Shown here one piece after another: positions 1 through 12,280 of a stretch of DNA of 64,000 nt. The position numbers and the translations under genes were made by a program. The stretch comes from Alistipes sp. (lineage in GTDB: Bacteria; Bacteroidota; Bacteroidia; Bacteroidales; Rikenellaceae): positions 1 through 64,000 of the forward strand of contig JAFQOR010000030.1 of NCBI GenBank assembly GCA_017403125.1, read 5' to 3'. Within the stretch, counting starts at the first letter, position 1. Each line of letters starts with the position of its first letter. The notes under the pieces are model-generated. The model saw nothing but the letters and a program-made list of their open reading frames with translations, did no database searches and had not been told where the DNA came from.

Positions 1-269
1 AAGCAAAAGTAACGCTGATGTAACATTTCGTTTTGCGAGGCTTCGGGGCTGTCAATCTCTCTAACTCTTTGATAACTAAATAGGTTATATCTCTATACTC
101 CTCTATACTGTTATACACATTTCGTTTTTACCCCCGTACATAAGAGAGTTAATAGTAGTTAATAACTGAATAGTATCACGCCTACAACTTCGTGGAAATA
201 ATGACCAATTTCAAGCATCGGAGCACAAGATAAGAGATCATATCTGCTGCAATATTTCCACTAACAGTG
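1..269. other. Non-coding stretch downstream of lacZ
   Basis: No convincing coding frame; stops are frequent in all frames. A 12-base string (acatttcgtttt) occurs twice, near 24 and 115. An 8-base inverted pair tggaaata/tatttcca flanks about 50 bases near the lacZ stop, and a small palindrome (ctaacagtgttag) lies immediately after that stop. None has a clear T-tract on the lacZ strand, so I do not call a terminator. Confidence 0.5.
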
Positions 270-3413
<3,144 letters not shown>

Positions 3414-3421
3414 TTAAGGTT

Positions 3422-4054
3422 TTATTTAAGTATTAGATCTTCAATCCTAATCTTGGGGACGTAGTGTATGCCATCGCGACGATAGTAGTTAAGGTTATCA
3501 CCCTCGCAGCACTCAACAAGCTCAATATGCTCGTTAGGACGACCCAAAGCCAAAACCAACAACGGTTCGTACGCAAGATTCAGTACCTCGCGCAATGGCT
3601 CATGGTCGAAGGCTCCGATACATATACCGCCAAGCCCCATCTCCGTAGCACGCAACATCATCGACTGCGCCACAATGCCCAAGTCCATATCTACATACTT
3701 CGACTCCTCGACCGTAGAACATATCACAATGAAGGCACGGGGCTCGGTACCGGCAAACGGCAGATGCAACTCCGGCAAAGCACCACCAAGACGTATATGA
3801 CGTAATACCCCCTCTGCCTCATCGTCCAAGACCGGACGAAAGCGTAACACCTGTTGATTGCGCGCCGAGGGCACCATGCCCGCAACCTCGATTATGGAGC
3901 GTAACTGATCTTCACGCACACGAAATGAGGTATCGAAACCTCGATAGCTGCGATTCTTGCGTAAAAGACGTGTGAGCGTCATGCCCGTACGAGGACGAGT
4001 GGCAGGTTGTGCCTTGAAGTCCTCCATGCGCTTCTCTATGTAGTTATCTGCCAT
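3422..4054 (-). CDS. Nitroreductase family FMN-dependent oxidoreductase
   Basis: A 210-residue cytosolic flavoprotein of the nitroreductase superfamily, which uses NAD(P)H to reduce quinones, nitro compounds or flavins. The N-terminal RKNRSYRGFD segment and the MVPSARNQQ segment (about 70-80) fit the FMN-binding elements. The central MDLGIVAQSMMLRATEMGLGG helix is characteristic of the family, as is the late LALGRPNE strand. It sits 8 bases downstream of mntP and 14 upstream of lacZ, so it is probably co-transcribed. Nothing in the sequence fixes the substrate. Family is sure; function beyond that is not. Confidence 0.88.
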   Translation of the reverse strand: MADNYIEKRMEDFKAQPATRPRTGMTLTRLLRKNRSYRGFDTSFRVREDQLRSIIEVAGMVPSARNQQVLRFRPVLDDEAEGVLRHIRLGGALPELHLPFAGTEPRAFIVICSTVEESKYVDMDLGIVAQSMMLRATEMGLGGICIGAFDHEPLREVLNLAYEPLLVLALGRPNEHIELVECCEGDNLNYYRRDGIHYVPKIRIEDLILK

Positions 4055-4062
4055 ACAACGTG

Positions 4063-4617
4063 TTAGTTAAGGTGTTCTATCAAAATCTTTGTTCCTATCG
4101 CTATGAGTATTATTCCGCCCAACAACGCCGCCATACCTCCCAAACGTGCACCTATCGAGTGTCCGATGACAACGCCCAAGGCCGACATTAGGAAGGTTAT
4201 GACACCAATTATCAGCGCCGCAACCCATATATCGCTTGCAAGAAAGGCTATCGAGACTCCCACAGCCAAGGCGTCGATGCTTGTTGCAACAGCCATGAGA
4301 AACATGTTGCGTACACCGAAATCGGCATCGGCATGCTCCTCATCACCCCATATCGCCTCGCGTATCATGTTCAGACCTATGATTGCCAACAACGTGAAGG
4401 CAATCCAGTGATCGATACTCTCGACCGAAGAGGAGAACGAAGAACCAAGAAGGTAGCCCACAATAGGCATAAGAGCCTGAAAACCACCAAACCACAAACC
4501 CGTAATCAGAACTTGTCGGGGGACTATGCGACGCGTATTAAGACCCTTACCGATAGCCACAGCAAAGGCATCCATTGCCAACCCAAAGCCCACTAAAACA
4601 AGTTCAAAGAGTCCCAT
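4063..4617 (-). CDS. mntP: Manganese efflux pump MntP
   Basis: A 184-residue inner-membrane protein with six predicted helices arranged as two related halves. Each half carries the family acidic motif: MDAFAVAIGKG with Asp16, and ATSIDALAVGVS with Asp115. The family exports Mn2+ to prevent manganese toxicity. The length matches E. coli MntP (about 188). A loop with several Asp/Glu/His residues (GDEEHADAD) lies between the halves. It lies 11 bases downstream of the GH53 gene. I saw no yybP-ykoY-type manganese riboswitch directly upstream because the preceding gene occupies that space, so expression probably follows the operon promoter. Confidence 0.93.
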   Translation of the reverse strand: MGLFELVLVGFGLAMDAFAVAIGKGLNTRRIVPRQVLITGLWFGGFQALMPIVGYLLGSSFSSSVESIDHWIAFTLLAIIGLNMIREAIWGDEEHADADFGVRNMFLMAVATSIDALAVGVSIAFLASDIWVAALIIGVITFLMSALGVVIGHSIGARLGGMAALLGGIILIAIGTKILIEHLN

Positions 4618-4628
4618 GTAGCGTCTTT

Positions 4629-5597
4629 TTAGCGGTTATAGTCATCCAACACCGGAAGTGCCGCTCCATCTTTATCGAAGAGCCTACCCCAATCGGGCGA
4701 CGTTGCCTCCCAGATAAAGGTGCCACGCCCCAAGCCATTGGGCAACGCACGAACAATACGGTCTATATCTTTGTAGTGGTCGCGATACTCCACCACAATC
4801 AAGGGCTTGGCATAACGCAGGGCCATGGCTTGGAGGTTGCTCTCCAACTCCTGCAATGTGCCGTGCCACTCTGGATAGTAGGATTGACCTATTACATCGT
4901 ACTCGATGCCATACTCTGCCATAGCATCAAAAAAGCGCATAGACTCCTCCATCTGACCACCCAACGCAACATGCAACATAATAGTGGCATCGGGGGCATA
5001 CTCCCTCACCGCACGAACACCCTCCGCAACAAGACCACACAGCCCCTCGAACGAGTGGCGCACCGAGCCATAGGGCCACAACATGCCGTTGCTTATCTCG
5101 TTACCAACCTGCACCATATCGGGCAACGTACCTTGCGACGCAAGGGCATCGAGAACCTCGCCTGTATGCGCATACACAGCATCCTTAACCTCATCGTAAG
5201 AGTAGGTCTGCCAGGCCTGTGGCATAATCTGCTTCTGTGGGTCCGCCCAATTGTCACTATAATGAAAATCCAAAAGGAACTTCATGCCGGCATCCTTGAT
5301 ACGACGAGCCATAAGCAGCGTATGCTCCAAATCACAGTAGCCATCGCGCTGCGAGTATCCCAGCTCCGAACGCGGATTGACAAAGAGACGCAGACGAATA
5401 TAGTTAAATCCGTTATCACGCAATATCTCCAGTGCATCACCCTGCCTACCCTCGTCCGAGAATATCACACCACGGTCCTCCTGCGACTGCAACCACGAAA
5501 TATCGGCTCCTACACAATATGGTATCTCCCTAACACCCTGCGCATAAAGCGTTGTTGTAAAAAACATTACAACCAGCAATACAGCTATACGTTTCAT
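4629..5597 (-). CDS. GH53 endo-beta-1,4-galactanase, exported
   Basis: A 322-residue GH53 enzyme that cleaves internal beta-1,4-galactosyl bonds of arabinogalactan I (pectic galactan). A signal peptide ending around YAQG precedes a single TIM barrel. The family start motif GADISWLQSQE appears at about 30-40. The acid/base is Glu167 in VGNEISNGMLWP, and the nucleophile is probably Glu270 in LIVVEYRDHY. A DFHYSDNWADP segment follows beta-strand 3, as in other GH53 proteins. Start is ATG with the signal peptide directly after it. It lies 17 bases after nfo and 11 before mntP. The two galactose-releasing enzymes in one run, separated by two unrelated genes, imply a galactan-linked operon, but no SusCD transport pair is beside it. 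Confidence 0.93.
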   Translation of the reverse strand: MKRIAVLLVVMFFTTTLYAQGVREIPYCVGADISWLQSQEDRGVIFSDEGRQGDALEILRDNGFNYIRLRLFVNPRSELGYSQRDGYCDLEHTLLMARRIKDAGMKFLLDFHYSDNWADPQKQIMPQAWQTYSYDEVKDAVYAHTGEVLDALASQGTLPDMVQVGNEISNGMLWPYGSVRHSFEGLCGLVAEGVRAVREYAPDATIMLHVALGGQMEESMRFFDAMAEYGIEYDVIGQSYYPEWHGTLQELESNLQAMALRYAKPLIVVEYRDHYKDIDRIVRALPNGLGRGTFIWEATSPDWGRLFDKDGAALPVLDDYNR

Positions 5598-5614
5598 CCC
5601 TATATGCTTTTAGC

Positions 5615-6460
5615 TTACAAATTTGCGTACTCTTTAAGGCGCTCAATCTCCTGCGCCCATCGTGCCTCATCGGGAGTTTCGAGGATAAGCGGAATATTGT
5701 CGAAACGGCTGTCCGATGCAATGTACTTGAAGCACTCCCAACCTATCTCGCCATCACCCAACGGAGAGTGGCGATCGATACGACTACCCAAAGGTCGCAT
5801 GGCGTCATTGAGGTGCATACCTCGAAGATAACCAAAGCCTACCACACGGTCGAACTCCTCGAAAGTTTTATCGCATGCCTCCTTGGTGCGCAGGTCGTAA
5901 CCCGCAGCGAACGAGTGACATGTATCGAGGCAGACTCCTACCCTACTCTTATCCTCAATACGCTCGATAATATAGGCAAGGTGCTCGAAGGCAAAACCAA
6001 GATTCGAGCCCTGACCTGCCGTGTTCTCCAAGACAGCCGTAACACCGGTGCTACGCTCCAATGCCATATTTATCGACTCGGCAATACGGTCTAATGACTG
6101 CAACGATGTAATACGCTTCAAGTGACTACCCGGATGGAAGTTAAGCCTATCCAAACCCAAGCGTTCGCAGCGCTCCATCTCCTCGAAGAAGGCATCACGC
6201 GACTTTTGCAAGCCATCGCTATCGGGATGACCAAGGTTTATAAGATAGCTGTCGTGGGGAAGCACCTGCGCCGCCGTAAAGCCTGCCTCGCGCATAGCCT
6301 CCTTAAAGAGGTGAATCTGCTCGGCAGTAAGAGCCGGTACAGACCATTGACGTTGGTTTTTGGTAAAGAGGGCAAACGCCGTCGCCCCTATCTGCTGTGC
6401 ATTGCGCACGGCGTTCTCAACGCCGCCCGATGCACTCACGTGTGCTCCAAAGTATTTCAT
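5615..6460 (-). CDS. nfo: Endonuclease IV (AP endonuclease)
   Basis: A 281-residue base-excision-repair enzyme that nicks DNA 5' of abasic sites. All nine tri-zinc ligands fall at the same residue numbers as in E. coli Nfo: His69, His109, Glu145, Asp179, His182, His216, Asp229, His231 and Glu261. Motifs [19 protein letters not shown] and [14 protein letters not shown] surround them. It is the first gene of a leftward run ending with lacZ. A promoter-like element on the minus strand at 6486-6493 lies about 25 bases upstream of the start. The downstream galactanase starts 17 bases after its stop, so this repair gene may drive the glycosidase genes. Confidence 0.97.
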   Translation of the reverse strand: MKYFGAHVSASGGVENAVRNAQQIGATAFALFTKNQRQWSVPALTAEQIHLFKEAMREAGFTAAQVLPHDSYLINLGHPDSDGLQKSRDAFFEEMERCERLGLDRLNFHPGSHLKRITSLQSLDRIAESINMALERSTGVTAVLENTAGQGSNLGFAFEHLAYIIERIEDKSRVGVCLDTCHSFAAGYDLRTKEACDKTFEEFDRVVGFGYLRGMHLNDAMRPLGSRIDRHSPLGDGEIGWECFKYIASDSRFDNIPLILETPDEARWAQEIERLKEYANL

Positions 6461-6485
6461 AGTAATTACGGTATATTATTGCTGA

Positions 6486-6523
6486 CAAAGATAGCAATTT
6501 TCCGGAAAATATTTTTACCTTTG
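6486..6523. promoter_or_regulatory. Divergent promoter pair between nfo and DUF3078 gene
   Basis: Minus-strand TATCTTTG (complement of 6486-6493) and plus-strand TACCTTTG (6516-6523) both match the Bacteroidota -7 element TAnnTTTG and face away from each other. The starts of nfo (6460) and the DUF3078 gene (6561) lie 25 and 37 bases beyond. Clear -33 TTTG partners are not visible for either. Confidence 0.55.
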
Positions 6524-6560
6524 TAGTGTTTACAGGAAAATAACTACTAAATAGGATAAT

Positions 6561-7589
6561 ATGAAGAGATTTTTTTTATTCGTAGCTGCTGCTACCATGA
6601 CCCTTGCCACCGAAGCAACGGCACAAATATCGGTAGATGAAGTGACTCCCACAACCGCAAAGCCCGAGTTCGGAAACGATATGAAGACTTCGGAGGTGGA
6701 GAGCGATTTCTACTCTGAAGCAAAGCACCGCGCAGAGCGCCTTGCAATACGCAAGGAGCGCAACTTGGTTGATTTCTCGGCAAATCTGCACGGTTCTCTC
6801 ACGGCATTCAGCAAGTATTGGAAGGCATCGGGCGAGAATACTATTACGATACTCGCCAACATCAACTTCCTGCATACCTACAAGAAGGGAAAGTTTACAA
6901 TCAATAATACAGCAACAGCAAAGTTGGGCTACAACCGCACGAAGTCTAACGGCGGGTGGTTCAAGAACGTGGATGAGATAGCACTATCGACAGCCCCGCA
7001 GTGGGACATGGTTAAGAACTGGACCTATGGTGCCAACGTAAAGTTCCGTACGCAATTCGCACGTGGCTACAATGGTGATAACCTTGTATCGAGCATCATG
7101 TCACCCGGATACCTTGACGCTTCGGTCGGTTTCACCTACACACTACCTTTGGAGAAGTTCCCGTTGAAGATAAACCTCGCTCCGTTGGCTATGAGTGCCA
7201 CCTATCTCTCGAATCAGATGGTAACAGAGCGCTATGGCGTCCCCGAGGGCGACAAATCGAAATATGAGGGAGGTTTTTCGGTGCAGCTCGACTTCGACCG
7301 CACATGGGGCAAAAACGGATGGTTGCGTTATCGCACAACGGCTTATTCGTTCTACGGTTGGATTACCGACATCTCGTCGAATAAAAACTTTGTCGCATCG
7401 GAGACAAAACCCAAGTACGAGCACGTTGTTCCCACGTTGCGCTGGGAAAACACCTTCGATATTAAGGCCACAAAGTACTTCTCGACACAACTCTATTTCC
7501 AGCTCTACTACAACCGCGCCGAGTCGAGCCATTTGCAGGTACAGTCAATGTTAAGCGTAGGTCTTACCTATACCTTCAAGAATAAATAG
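6561..7589 (+). CDS. DUF3078 outer-membrane-type protein
   Basis: A 342-residue exported protein with a signal peptide (MKRFFLFVAAATMTLATEATAQ). The rest has alternating aromatic/polar strands (for example FLHTYKKGKFTINNTATAKLGYN) and a final aromatic-rich strand ending in TYTFKNK, as expected for an outer-membrane beta-barrel. The region after LTAFSKYWKASGENT matches my recollection of DUF3078 proteins of Bacteroidota. Function is unknown. A plus-strand promoter element at 6516-6523 precedes it, and an S41 protease gene follows after 88 bases. Whether the two are co-transcribed is unclear. Confidence 0.8.
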   Translation: MKRFFLFVAAATMTLATEATAQISVDEVTPTTAKPEFGNDMKTSEVESDFYSEAKHRAERLAIRKERNLVDFSANLHGSLTAFSKYWKASGENTITILANINFLHTYKKGKFTINNTATAKLGYNRTKSNGGWFKNVDEIALSTAPQWDMVKNWTYGANVKFRTQFARGYNGDNLVSSIMSPGYLDASVGFTYTLPLEKFPLKINLAPLAMSATYLSNQMVTERYGVPEGDKSKYEGGFSVQLDFDRTWGKNGWLRYRTTAYSFYGWITDISSNKNFVASETKPKYEHVVPTLRWENTFDIKATKYFSTQLYFQLYYNRAESSHLQVQSMLSVGLTYTFKNK

Positions 7590-7677
7590 TAGCTCGAAGC
7601 AATAAGTGTTTGTCGCGTGGCGTTGTTTTTGTCGTGAAACAAGTGTTTAACAGTGTTGTTCTAAGGTTAAGAGTTAT

Positions 7678-9387
7678 ATGAATGGAGCGAAAAAACATAG
7701 GTGGATATTAACACTCGTCTTCTCGCTACTTACGGTTGGTATATTTTGGATGGGCATCTATGTCGGTCACGTTGGCGAGCGTAACCGCACACGCGGCATG
7801 CTCAACAAGATGGCACAGAATGTCGAGCATAACAGCATTGATGTCGAAGCATATGCCCAAGAACTCGCAGCCCTCGAAAACTATCTTGCCAATAGCGATA
7901 AGTTGCTACTCACTATCTCCTACATACGCAACATGTACGTTGATCACATCGCCATGGATAGCCTCTATGATCGTGTTATTCCGTTGTTGCTATCGGAGTT
8001 AGACCCCCACTCGGAGTATATCCCGGCACGCTACTTCTCGGAGGTAAACGAGTCGTTGGAGGGCGAATTTGACGGCATAGGCATCGTCTTTAACGCCCTA
8101 ACCGACACCATAACCGTGCTGAATGTCATTCCGCAAGGACCGAGCGACAAAGCGGGAGTGCGCCCCGGCGATAGGATACTGCTTATCGACGACAGGTGTG
8201 TCGCCGGACAGGGCATACCCCAGGACTCAATGATGAAACTTATGCGCGGACCGCGAGGCTCTCACGTCAAGCTCTCGGTGGAGCGCAGCGGCATCGACCG
8301 CCTGGTGGATATCGACGTCGAACGTGACGCCATAGAGATTAACAGCATCGAAACGGCATTTATGCTCGACAAGAGTGCAGGTGTAGGTTTCGTGCGCCTA
8401 TCGCAGTTCGCACGCACATCGCACGAAGAGCTTGTCGAAGCAATAGCCAAGCTCGAAGAGGAGGGGTTGCAGTCGCTTATTATCGACCTCCGCGGCAACG
8501 GTGGCGGATACCTCGACCAGGCAATACTCATAACTAACGAGTTCCTACCTGCCAACAAACTTATAGTCTATACCGAGGACCGCTATGGTCTGCAACAACG
8601 CGAATACAGCCGAGGTTTTGGCGGATCGACAGAGCTGCCGTTGGCTATCCTCGTGGATGAATCGAGCGCCTCATCGAGTGAGATTCTGGCAGGCGCAATA
8701 CAAGATAACGACCGTGGTCTGGTCATCGGGCGTCGCACCTTTGGCAAGGGTTTGGTACAGGCACAGCTACCCTTTGTCGATGGCTCGGCACTGCGACTTA
8801 CCGTCGCCCGATACTACACGCCTACGGGACGCTCAATTCAGAAACCCTATACACCGGGTGACGGACTTGGATACTACATGGAGATTCTCGACCGCTACAA
8901 CCACAACGAGTTCTTCTCGGCAGACTCGATTCACTTCGACGAGTCGATGAAGTTTACTACACCCGGAGGCAGAACCGTATATGGCGGCGGAGGTATCATG
9001 CCCGATATATTTATGCCACTCGACACATTGGGCATAACGCCCTACTACAACGAGGTGTGGAACAGCAATGTCCTTTACCGCTACACCATGGACTTTACGG
9101 ACCGTCACCGCGAGGAGTTATCGGCAGCCGAGAGCCTCGACGATTTGGATCGTATTCTCGGCTCCACAGACCTCATCAAGGAGTTTACGGCGTATGCCGA
9201 GCGCAACGGTGTAGCAACAAACAGCGAGGAGCTGGCGACATCGCACGACATAATTTTGGCACAGATACGCGCCTACATCAGCCGTAATGCGCTGAACGAC
9301 GAGGCGGGATTCTACTACAACATTTATCCCATAGACGCAACCTTGCAACGTGCTGTCGAGGAGTTGCGTCGGCAAACAGCAAAATAG
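7678..9387 (+). CDS. S41 C-terminal processing protease (CtpA/Prc type)
   Basis: A 569-residue serine protease anchored by one N-terminal transmembrane segment (about 10-29) with the rest in the periplasm. A PDZ domain (about 90-180, GIGIVF...GVRPGDRILLI) precedes the S41 core. The Ser-Lys dyad is visible: Ser332 in SSASSSE and Lys357 in RTFGKGLVQ, with the 25-residue spacing of E. coli Prc. The LRGNGGGYLDQA motif is also present. The C-terminal 130 residues are an accessory helical region. It is followed after 6 bases by a small membrane-protein gene, then by a two-component pair. A second S41 paralogue is at 34088-35797. Confidence 0.93.
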   Translation: MNGAKKHRWILTLVFSLLTVGIFWMGIYVGHVGERNRTRGMLNKMAQNVEHNSIDVEAYAQELAALENYLANSDKLLLTISYIRNMYVDHIAMDSLYDRVIPLLLSELDPHSEYIPARYFSEVNESLEGEFDGIGIVFNALTDTITVLNVIPQGPSDKAGVRPGDRILLIDDRCVAGQGIPQDSMMKLMRGPRGSHVKLSVERSGIDRLVDIDVERDAIEINSIETAFMLDKSAGVGFVRLSQFARTSHEELVEAIAKLEEEGLQSLIIDLRGNGGGYLDQAILITNEFLPANKLIVYTEDRYGLQQREYSRGFGGSTELPLAILVDESSASSSEILAGAIQDNDRGLVIGRRTFGKGLVQAQLPFVDGSALRLTVARYYTPTGRSIQKPYTPGDGLGYYMEILDRYNHNEFFSADSIHFDESMKFTTPGGRTVYGGGGIMPDIFMPLDTLGITPYYNEVWNSNVLYRYTMDFTDRHREELSAAESLDDLDRILGSTDLIKEFTAYAERNGVATNSEELATSHDIILAQIRAYISRNALNDEAGFYYNIYPIDATLQRAVEELRRQTAK

Positions 9388-9393
9388 ACAACA

Positions 9394-9603
9394 ATGCGCA
9401 AACTCATAGGCATCATATCTACCCTTGCGGTGCTTGGCGTGGTTGCCGTAGCGATACTTAACAATGGCAACTATCACTCGATACTTGACAAAGAGACTGC
9501 TGCGACCTGCAACATAGTCGATTACGACAACATATTGCATAGCGAAGCTAAGAGCCCTCTTCCCGACAATGGCGGGAATGAGGAGGAGCATGCAATCGAA
9601 TAG
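9394..9603 (+). CDS. Small single-span membrane protein, unknown
   Basis: A 69-residue protein with one hydrophobic N-terminal segment (residues 4-22, LIGIISTLAVLGVVAVAIL) and a polar, acidic C-terminus ending EEEHAIE. I do not recognise a family. It starts 6 bases after the S41 protease stop and lies 45 bases before the response regulator gene, which supports a real gene in the same transcript. It could be an accessory of the protease or of the sensor kinase; that is conjecture. A lone cysteine at about residue 39 is not in a lipobox. Confidence 0.6.
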   Translation: MRKLIGIISTLAVLGVVAVAILNNGNYHSILDKETAATCNIVDYDNILHSEAKSPLPDNGGNEEEHAIE

Positions 9604-9648
9604 AGATAGATAGAGACAGAGATAACAACAACATAAGACCCAACCGCC

Positions 9649-10332
9649 ATGAAGATACTTATCGTAGAGGATGAGCCGTCGCTCCGAGAGCTAATCGAGC
9701 GCGAATTGCGCGGTGAGGGCTATGTCGTGGAGTCTGCCCACGATTTCATCTCTGCCGAGACCAAGATTGCGGGATACAACTACGACTGCATACTTCTGGA
9801 CGTCATGCTGCCCGGAGGCTCGGGACTCGAATTATTGGAGCGATTGAAGAGCATGGGGCGTCGCGAGAATGTTATCATCATATCGGCACGCGACTCGGTT
9901 GATGACCGAGTGCATGGGTTGGAACTTGGTGCTGACGACTACCTTGCCAAGCCCTTCCATATGGTAGAACTTGTAGCGCGAGTGCGTAGCGTATTGCGCC
10001 GAGGACGTAGTGGCGGAGCCCTGACCATAGAGTTTGGCAACATAATCCTTGACCCATCATCACGTCGTGTCAAGGTCGAGGGTCGGCAGATAGACCTTGT
10101 AAAGAAGGAGTTCGATATATTGCTGTACTTCATACAACGCCCCGACCACCTTATCGACAAGGCGGTGTTGGCAGAAGCCGTATGGGGCGACTATGCCGAC
10201 GAGGCAGATAACTTCCATTTTGTCTATGCGCAAATCAAGAACTTGCGTCGCAAACTCGACGAGGCCGGCGCCACGGCAGAGATTCGCTCGGTATATGGCT
10301 TTGGATATAAACTAACCCTCCGTGAGGAGTAG
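9649..10332 (+). CDS. OmpR/PhoB-family response regulator
   Basis: A 227-residue regulator with an N-terminal receiver (1-115) and a C-terminal winged-helix DNA-binding domain (about 130-225). Phosphorylation is expected at Asp51 (LLDVMLPGGSG). The acidic pocket (VEDE) and Lys101 (DDYLAKPF) are present. The effector domain has the usual RRVKVEGRQIDLVKKEFDILLYF start and ends VYGFGYKL. It lies 15 bases upstream of its sensor kinase, so the two form a pair. Two PepSY-like genes 140 bases beyond the kinase are likely targets, as such genes often sit beside two-component systems in Bacteroidota. Confidence 0.95.
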   Translation: MKILIVEDEPSLRELIERELRGEGYVVESAHDFISAETKIAGYNYDCILLDVMLPGGSGLELLERLKSMGRRENVIIISARDSVDDRVHGLELGADDYLAKPFHMVELVARVRSVLRRGRSGGALTIEFGNIILDPSSRRVKVEGRQIDLVKKEFDILLYFIQRPDHLIDKAVLAEAVWGDYADEADNFHFVYAQIKNLRRKLDEAGATAEIRSVYGFGYKLTLREE

Positions 10333-10347
10333 CAACCATATCGTCAC

Positions 10348-11622
10348 ATGAAGCTCATCTATCGCATAATGTTGTCGCTTGCCGCAGCCCTCATACCCAT
10401 TACAGCACTTTGGGCTACGCTCTTCTACTATGCCATGGTGGGCGAGATAAACGACGAAACGGACGACTCGTTGGATGACTATGCCACGCTCATCATACAG
10501 CGTTGCCGCGAGGGACGCCCACTACCATCGCTCAACAGTGGTTCGAACAACAGCTATACCATCGAGCCTGCCACAGCCGCCGAGATTGCGGCATACGATG
10601 GCGACCAATATTGCGACCGCGCAGTATATATCCCCGAGAAGGGAGAGACCGAGCCTGCACGCGTGCTAACACGCATATTTCAGAATAACGACGGTCGCTA
10701 CCTCAAACTATGTGTAGCTATGCCTACGTTCGAGAGAGAGGACCTTATGGAGACGGTACTTATATGGACCATATCGCTATTTGGGTTACTCCTTTTGGTG
10801 GTTGTTGCCATATCTATTCTTGTTGTTCGACGCTCGCTACGCCCCCTATATGCACTTTTGGAGTGGCTCGACGGCTACAACCCGGGAATGGGAGTTGTCG
10901 TAGTGCCTAACGACACCTCCATAACCGAGTTTAGACGTTTGAACGATGCTGCACAGAGAGCCGTAACACGCTCCGAGGAGCTTCTCGACCGCCAAACACA
11001 ATTTATCGGCAACGCCTCACATGAGCTACAAACGCCTCTGGCAGTCATAAGCAACCGCATAGAGTATCTTATGGACCACACTTCGCCCAGCGAGGAGCAG
11101 ATGGTAGAGTTGGTAAAGATTCAGGATACACTGCGCCACAACATACGCCTTAACCGCACACTACTTACGCTTACCCGTATCGAGAGCGGCAATATTGCCG
11201 AGAGTTCCGACATCGACATCACAGAGCTTGTGGCGGAGATAGTTGAGAGTCTCGATGAAGTTTATGAGACACGAAATATCTCGTGCCACGTCGAGATGGG
11301 ACCACACCTATGTATATATATGAACGATGCTATGGCGCGTATGCTTGTTACGAATCTCATCAAGAACGCCTTTGTATATACGCCACAGGGGGGAAATATC
11401 CATATAACCGTAAGCAGTGATGAACTTTGCGTAAGCAACGATGGTGACGAGGCTCTCGACGGTGAACGCATATTCGACCGCTTCTATACACACACATCGC
11501 GACAATCGGCAGTAGGTCTTGGACTTGCCATCGTACGCTCTATATGTTCATACTACGGCTTCGAGGCAAAATACAGCTTCGAGGAGTCGATGCATATCTT
11601 CACCGTGAGATTCAACCGCTAA
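10348..11622 (+). CDS. Sensor histidine kinase
   Basis: A 424-residue membrane kinase. The first transmembrane helix is about 7-29, then a periplasmic sensor region of about 100 residues, then a second helix at about 138-158. A HAMP-like linker precedes the dimerisation domain with His225 in NASHELQTPLAVI. The ATP-binding domain shows LIKNAFVYTP (N box), SNDGDEALD and VGLGLAIVRSIC (G box). It is paired with the preceding response regulator. The periplasmic part shows no domain I recognise, so the signal is unknown; the downstream PepSY-like exported proteins suggest an envelope cue. Confidence 0.94.
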   Translation: MKLIYRIMLSLAAALIPITALWATLFYYAMVGEINDETDDSLDDYATLIIQRCREGRPLPSLNSGSNNSYTIEPATAAEIAAYDGDQYCDRAVYIPEKGETEPARVLTRIFQNNDGRYLKLCVAMPTFEREDLMETVLIWTISLFGLLLLVVVAISILVVRRSLRPLYALLEWLDGYNPGMGVVVVPNDTSITEFRRLNDAAQRAVTRSEELLDRQTQFIGNASHELQTPLAVISNRIEYLMDHTSPSEEQMVELVKIQDTLRHNIRLNRTLLTLTRIESGNIAESSDIDITELVAEIVESLDEVYETRNISCHVEMGPHLCIYMNDAMARMLVTNLIKNAFVYTPQGGNIHITVSSDELCVSNDGDEALDGERIFDRFYTHTSRQSAVGLGLAIVRSICSYYGFEAKYSFEESMHIFTVRFNR

Positions 11623-11787
11623 ACTGCGCCATGACAACGGCGGTCTGAGGATAAAAACAGCTTTTTTTTAACTTTTTTTGTTATGAAGCGAAAAATTCAA
11701 ATTCGTTTCAAAATTGTGTACGACCTTTGCAGTGTGGAAAGTGAGGTTCGCATGAGGTGAATGGTAAACACACAAAAAATTAGAGCT

Positions 11788-12240
11788 ATGAAAAAGTTAA
11801 TGATTTTTGCAATAGGCGTACTCTCGGTAACGATGCTTTCGGCTGCAACGTCGATTATGAGGAGCGATGACATGCCGATAAAGTTTGCGGAGCTGCCAAC
11901 CGAAGCACAGCAATTCGTAGGCAAGTACTTCGGCAAGGAGGAGGTATCGCACGTTATGAAGGATGCCGAGTTCCATGGTACCGACTACAAGGTAGTTTTC
12001 GTGAGCGGTTCGAAGGTAGAGTTCGACACCAATGGCAACTGGACCGAGATAGATTGCCGATACAGCACAGTTCCCAGCGCAATTGTTCCCGATAAGATTG
12101 AGAGCTACATCAAGGATAGCTACGCAGCGAACAAGGTTGTCGAGATTAAGCGAGAGCGCAACGAGTGGGAAGTAAAGCTTACCGGAGGTCTTGAACTAAC
12201 GTTCAACAAAGATTTCCAACTGATAGACATCGATGACTAA
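11788..12240 (+). CDS. PepSY-like (DUF2874) exported protein
   Basis: A 150-residue exported protein with a signal peptide (MKKLMIFAIGVLSVTMLSAA) and two PepSY-like units, each alpha-beta-beta, around LPTEAQQFVGKYFGKEEV and VPDKIESYIKDSYAANKVV. I take the ATG at 11788 as start because it begins the signal peptide; an in-frame ATG 27 bases upstream is possible. The family is periplasmic and common next to two-component systems of Bacteroidota; its biochemical role is unknown. A second PepSY-like gene follows after 40 bases. Confidence 0.82.
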   Translation: MKKLMIFAIGVLSVTMLSAATSIMRSDDMPIKFAELPTEAQQFVGKYFGKEEVSHVMKDAEFHGTDYKVVFVSGSKVEFDTNGNWTEIDCRYSTVPSAIVPDKIESYIKDSYAANKVVEIKRERNEWEVKLTGGLELTFNKDFQLIDIDD

Positions 12241-12280
12241 CCTCTGAACGGTTAGAACAAGATAGAGAAAAATAAAGGTT

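Noticed and set aside
1..269. Tail of another gene at the left edge
   Set aside because: Stops interrupt all frames within a few dozen codons and no domain is readable.
4618..4640. A manganese riboswitch ahead of mntP
   Set aside because: Only 11 bases separate the GH53 stop from mntP; there is no room for a yybP-ykoY element outside coding sequence.
4575..5831. A 418-codon plus-strand frame opposite the GH53 gene
   Set aside because: It lies antisense to GH53 and nfo, which have complete catalytic motifs; residue use is unlike a real protein. Shadow frame.
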